A program made the position numbers and the translations under genes. DNA of 64,000 nt from Solibacillus sp. R5-41. GTDB taxonomy: Bacteria > Bacillota > Bacilli > Bacillales_A > Planococcaceae. The stretch lies in NCBI RefSeq assembly GCF_002736105.1, contig NZ_CP024123.1:1852001-1916000 (forward strand), in the 5' to 3' direction. Numbering within the stretch: position 1 is the first letter of the stretch; every line of letters begins with the position of its first letter. Shown here one piece after another: positions 61,943 through 64,000 of this stretch. The notes beneath the pieces were generated by a model, which worked only from the letters and a program-made list of their open reading frames with translations, did not search any database and was not told the DNA's origin.

Positions 61943-62617
61943 ATGAAACCTATGACATTAAATAGTCAATTAAATAAAAACAACATATGGAGTGGTTGTA
62001 TACTCGCATCGGTAGCGCATGCAATTATGGTTGCTCACTATCCAGAATTATCATATGAACATTCATGGGACGATGATAACTATAGTATTGTCGATGATTC
62101 GGGAGGGAGAGGAACTATTACTTTCAAAGATAATTATTTTGTTGGGGCATTTCGAGATGACAATTTCCTCAGAACTGATATTCCTACAGCAATAGATTTT
62201 TTTACGGGTGCACCAAAGGATGTCATTGAGTTGGCTAAGAATGAAACCTTAGAATATCTCCTTGAAGAGGATGAAAATGGCACAATCTCGCCATCTATCA
62301 CGACAGCAATTTGGGGTGATAATGATACTATTACTTCAATTGATAATATTGTTAAAATAGTCCAATGTGGTGGGTATTTATTAGAGAAACAGCTTATGGA
62401 TAGTGACGTTGCAATTGAAGCTTGGCAAGATTATTATGAGATGACTTCTGAACAAGTAGAATTGTTAAAGTCCGTTTATGTGAAGAAAATAAATAATCCT
62501 AATGGGGAAATCACTTTGAAAAAAAGTGAGATCAAACTAATTGGAACTGAAAGTATTGAAGGTTTGAGTGAAAGTGAGACTTCGTTTGAGGAAATTAGGG
62601 TGTATTGGGAGAAGTAG
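61943..62617 (+). CDS. Immunity candidate after the HNH fragment, unknown family
   Basis: A 224-residue soluble protein (MKPMTLNSQLNKNNIWSGCI, HAIMVAHYPELSYEHSWDDD) with GAGGAG upstream. It contains a conserved-looking W-x-G-C start and a charged C-terminus. Position after an HNH toxin remnant suggests immunity. Family not recognised. Confidence 0.6.
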   Translation: MKPMTLNSQLNKNNIWSGCILASVAHAIMVAHYPELSYEHSWDDDNYSIVDDSGGRGTITFKDNYFVGAFRDDNFLRTDIPTAIDFFTGAPKDVIELAKNETLEYLLEEDENGTISPSITTAIWGDNDTITSIDNIVKIVQCGGYLLEKQLMDSDVAIEAWQDYYEMTSEQVELLKSVYVKKINNPNGEITLKKSEIKLIGTESIEGLSESETSFEEIRVYWEK

Positions 62618-62859
62618 ACTGCTACTATGGTTACCCAATGTTGAGTGAATCTAATATTCGATCAATAATACATGTAACTCCTGCATAAAGATGTCACTAA
62701 TTCAATTGTAAGTATCTCGATGCTTGAATTTTATATTCTAAATAGGGCTATTTCGTTATACCAAACAGGTTAATTGTGGTCAGACACTATCATGATTGAT
62801 CTTTTTTTGTTATTGGAAATTTTCCACAACTGTAAAATGAGCTGTCAGAATAGTGGGAA

Positions 62860-62972
62860 TGGACGCACCATTAAGGAGTCTGTTTCTATCTCGCCATCCA
62901 CTGGAGACGATAATGATGACTTCGAACAAGACCTCGACGTTATGGGCATGATACCTTTCGCAGAGGGGCTTA
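62860..62972 (+). pseudogene. VgrG spike 2 tail remnant in front of toxin 4
   Basis: Codons for SVSISPSTGDDNDDFEQ and LDVMGMIPFAEG remain. The original LAGGGA end and stop are altered, so the frame now runs past the toxin start; the ATG itself is preserved (62973). Confidence 0.75.
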
Positions 62973-64000
62973 ATGGCGAAGAAAGGGAAGGACAAGGGAT
63001 TTTTAGATAAGGCAGCTAGTTTCCTTGGCAGTATCCCAAGCGTCGCGAATGTAGCAAAAAAGGCGGTCAAGACCACAACGAAAAAAGCCAAAAAAGCAGC
63101 AAGTTCAGCCAAAAAGAAAGTCAAAAAGAAGGCAAAGAAGGCGAAGAAAAAGCTAGGCAAAGTTTATACAAAAGCTCGTAAAACCGCGAACAATCTGTCC
63201 AAAAGCAAAATAGTTAAACAGGTTAAGAAAGTGGCGAAGAAGAGTGTACTGGCAACGAAAAAAGCCGCTCAAAAGACGAAGAAAGCTGTCACAAAAGCCG
63301 CTCAGAAGACGAAGAAAGCTGTCAAAAAAGCCAGTCAGAAGGTAAAAGCAGCTGTTAAAGACACGAAAAAGGTTATGAAAAAAGTGGGAGGCAAAATTGC
63401 TTACACCTATACTTCCTTTAAAGAAGGAGGATATAAGGGAGTTGCCTCGGCAGTTTTGGACTTTGTTCCGGTAATCGGCAATATAAAAGCGGGAATTGAG
63501 ATTGCCACCGGAAAAGAAATGTTTACAAATCGCAAGCTAGAAAATTGGGAACGAGGCGTAGGATTTGCGGCTGTATTTGGCGGAGGTTTAGTTAAAGGAG
63601 CTGTACGTGGCGGTAAATTTGCATCTGGCATCGTCGCTGGCAGCAAGAATACAACAAAAAATACCGAACTGGCTAAAAAGCAGATAGAGAATAAGGGTAC
63701 GGGTAATGGTAGTAAAAAAACTAATGTGGCTGACTTTGATGCGAAAACAGCTACAAATAAACAAAAGGGGAATTTTGGAGAAATACAATCATTTGATAAC
63801 CTATTAAACAATAAAAGTTTAAAAGAAGCTGGGTATGACTTAAAACCAATAGGTAGGGGTGCACCATCAAGCATAAATGATAAAATAGTAAAAGGGATTG
63901 ACGGATTATATGAAAATAAAAATCCAGATTCCAATATTAAATATGTTAGATAGTAATGGGAATGTAAAAACATTTAGGTTAAATACAAAGGGTGAAATAA
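62973..64000 (+). pseudogene. Polymorphic toxin 4: lysine-rich N-terminus, PoNe tip with internal deletion
   Basis: Starts MAKKGKDKGFLDKAASFLGS, with a long Lys/Ala-rich region, TG-like region, KGTGNG junction (AAG 63693) and the first 70 residues of a PoNe tip. At 63945 the frame IKYV jumps to 'agatagtaatgggaatgtaa' and stops at once; the next bases encode DSNGNVKTFRLNTKGEII of a PoNe end. A deletion has removed the catalytic Glu-x-Lys part. The gene continues past the window edge only as a remnant. Confidence 0.82.
63147..63922 (+). repeat. Toxin-backbone repeat shared with 45765-46540
   Basis: About 775 bases almost identical to toxin 2 at a constant offset of 17,382 bases, running from the Lys-rich region across the junction into the PoNe tip. 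Toxin 1 shares the first part only up to the junction. Confidence 0.88.

Overview
The window looks like a chromosomal accessory region of a low-GC Gram-positive bacterium of the order Bacillales. The AT-rich sequence, strong AGGAGG-type ribosome binding sites, GTG/TTG starts, and small DUF3955, DUF2651 and LXG-type genes point to Bacillaceae or Planococcaceae; a Lysinibacillus/Solibacillus-like host is my inference. No rRNA, tRNA or CRISPR array was seen.

Bases 1-13,600 are a patchwork of small, mostly minus-strand orphan genes (tiny membrane proteins, a DUF7832-like protein, two acetyltransferases, a GyrI-like protein, a beta-lactamase-fold hydrolase). They are separated by long degenerate intergenic repeats and by a recurring hairpin terminator. 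Broken genes are mixed in: a chemoreceptor fragment, a WYL-like gene, a tyrosine recombinase and a 5'-truncated FAD oxidoreductase. Bases 13,600-18,600 hold ordinary metabolic genes: a LysE-family exporter, an HpaB-type flavin monooxygenase, a GNAT enzyme and an alpha/beta hydrolase.

Bases 19,067-39,879 hold the main item, a long plus-strand cluster that looks like a contractile, type-VI-like injection system in a Gram-positive. It has a Ser/Thr kinase, a large sheath candidate, an Hcp-like tube protein, a J-domain protein, two FHA proteins, a membrane PP2C phosphatase, a membrane pseudo-PP2C with TPRs, an Hsp70-like ATPase, three unrecognised baseplate candidates, a DcrB/Eag-like chaperone candidate, two VgrG-like spikes, a pentapeptide-repeat protein, a lipoprotein and a DUF4280 PAAR-like tip. 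No ClpV ATPase or TssJLM membrane complex is visible. The kinase, phosphatase and FHA genes suggest control by threonine phosphorylation, and three membrane proteins could form the anchor.

Bases 39,879-64,000 are a polymorphic-toxin array fed by this system. Full toxins have a lysine-rich, histone-H1-like N-terminus, a pre-toxin region and a swappable nuclease tip that begins at a conserved KGTGNG junction. Downstream lie orphan tips with immunity genes (PoNe/PoNi three times, GH-E with ankyrin and DUF2185, an LXG-LHH toxin with SUKH, an AHH-like tip), repeated VgrG tails, duplicated Imm49/DUF6630 genes and many decaying copies. The layout suggests that toxin tips are exchanged by recombination between the repeated VgrG-tail/toxin-start arms and the junction.
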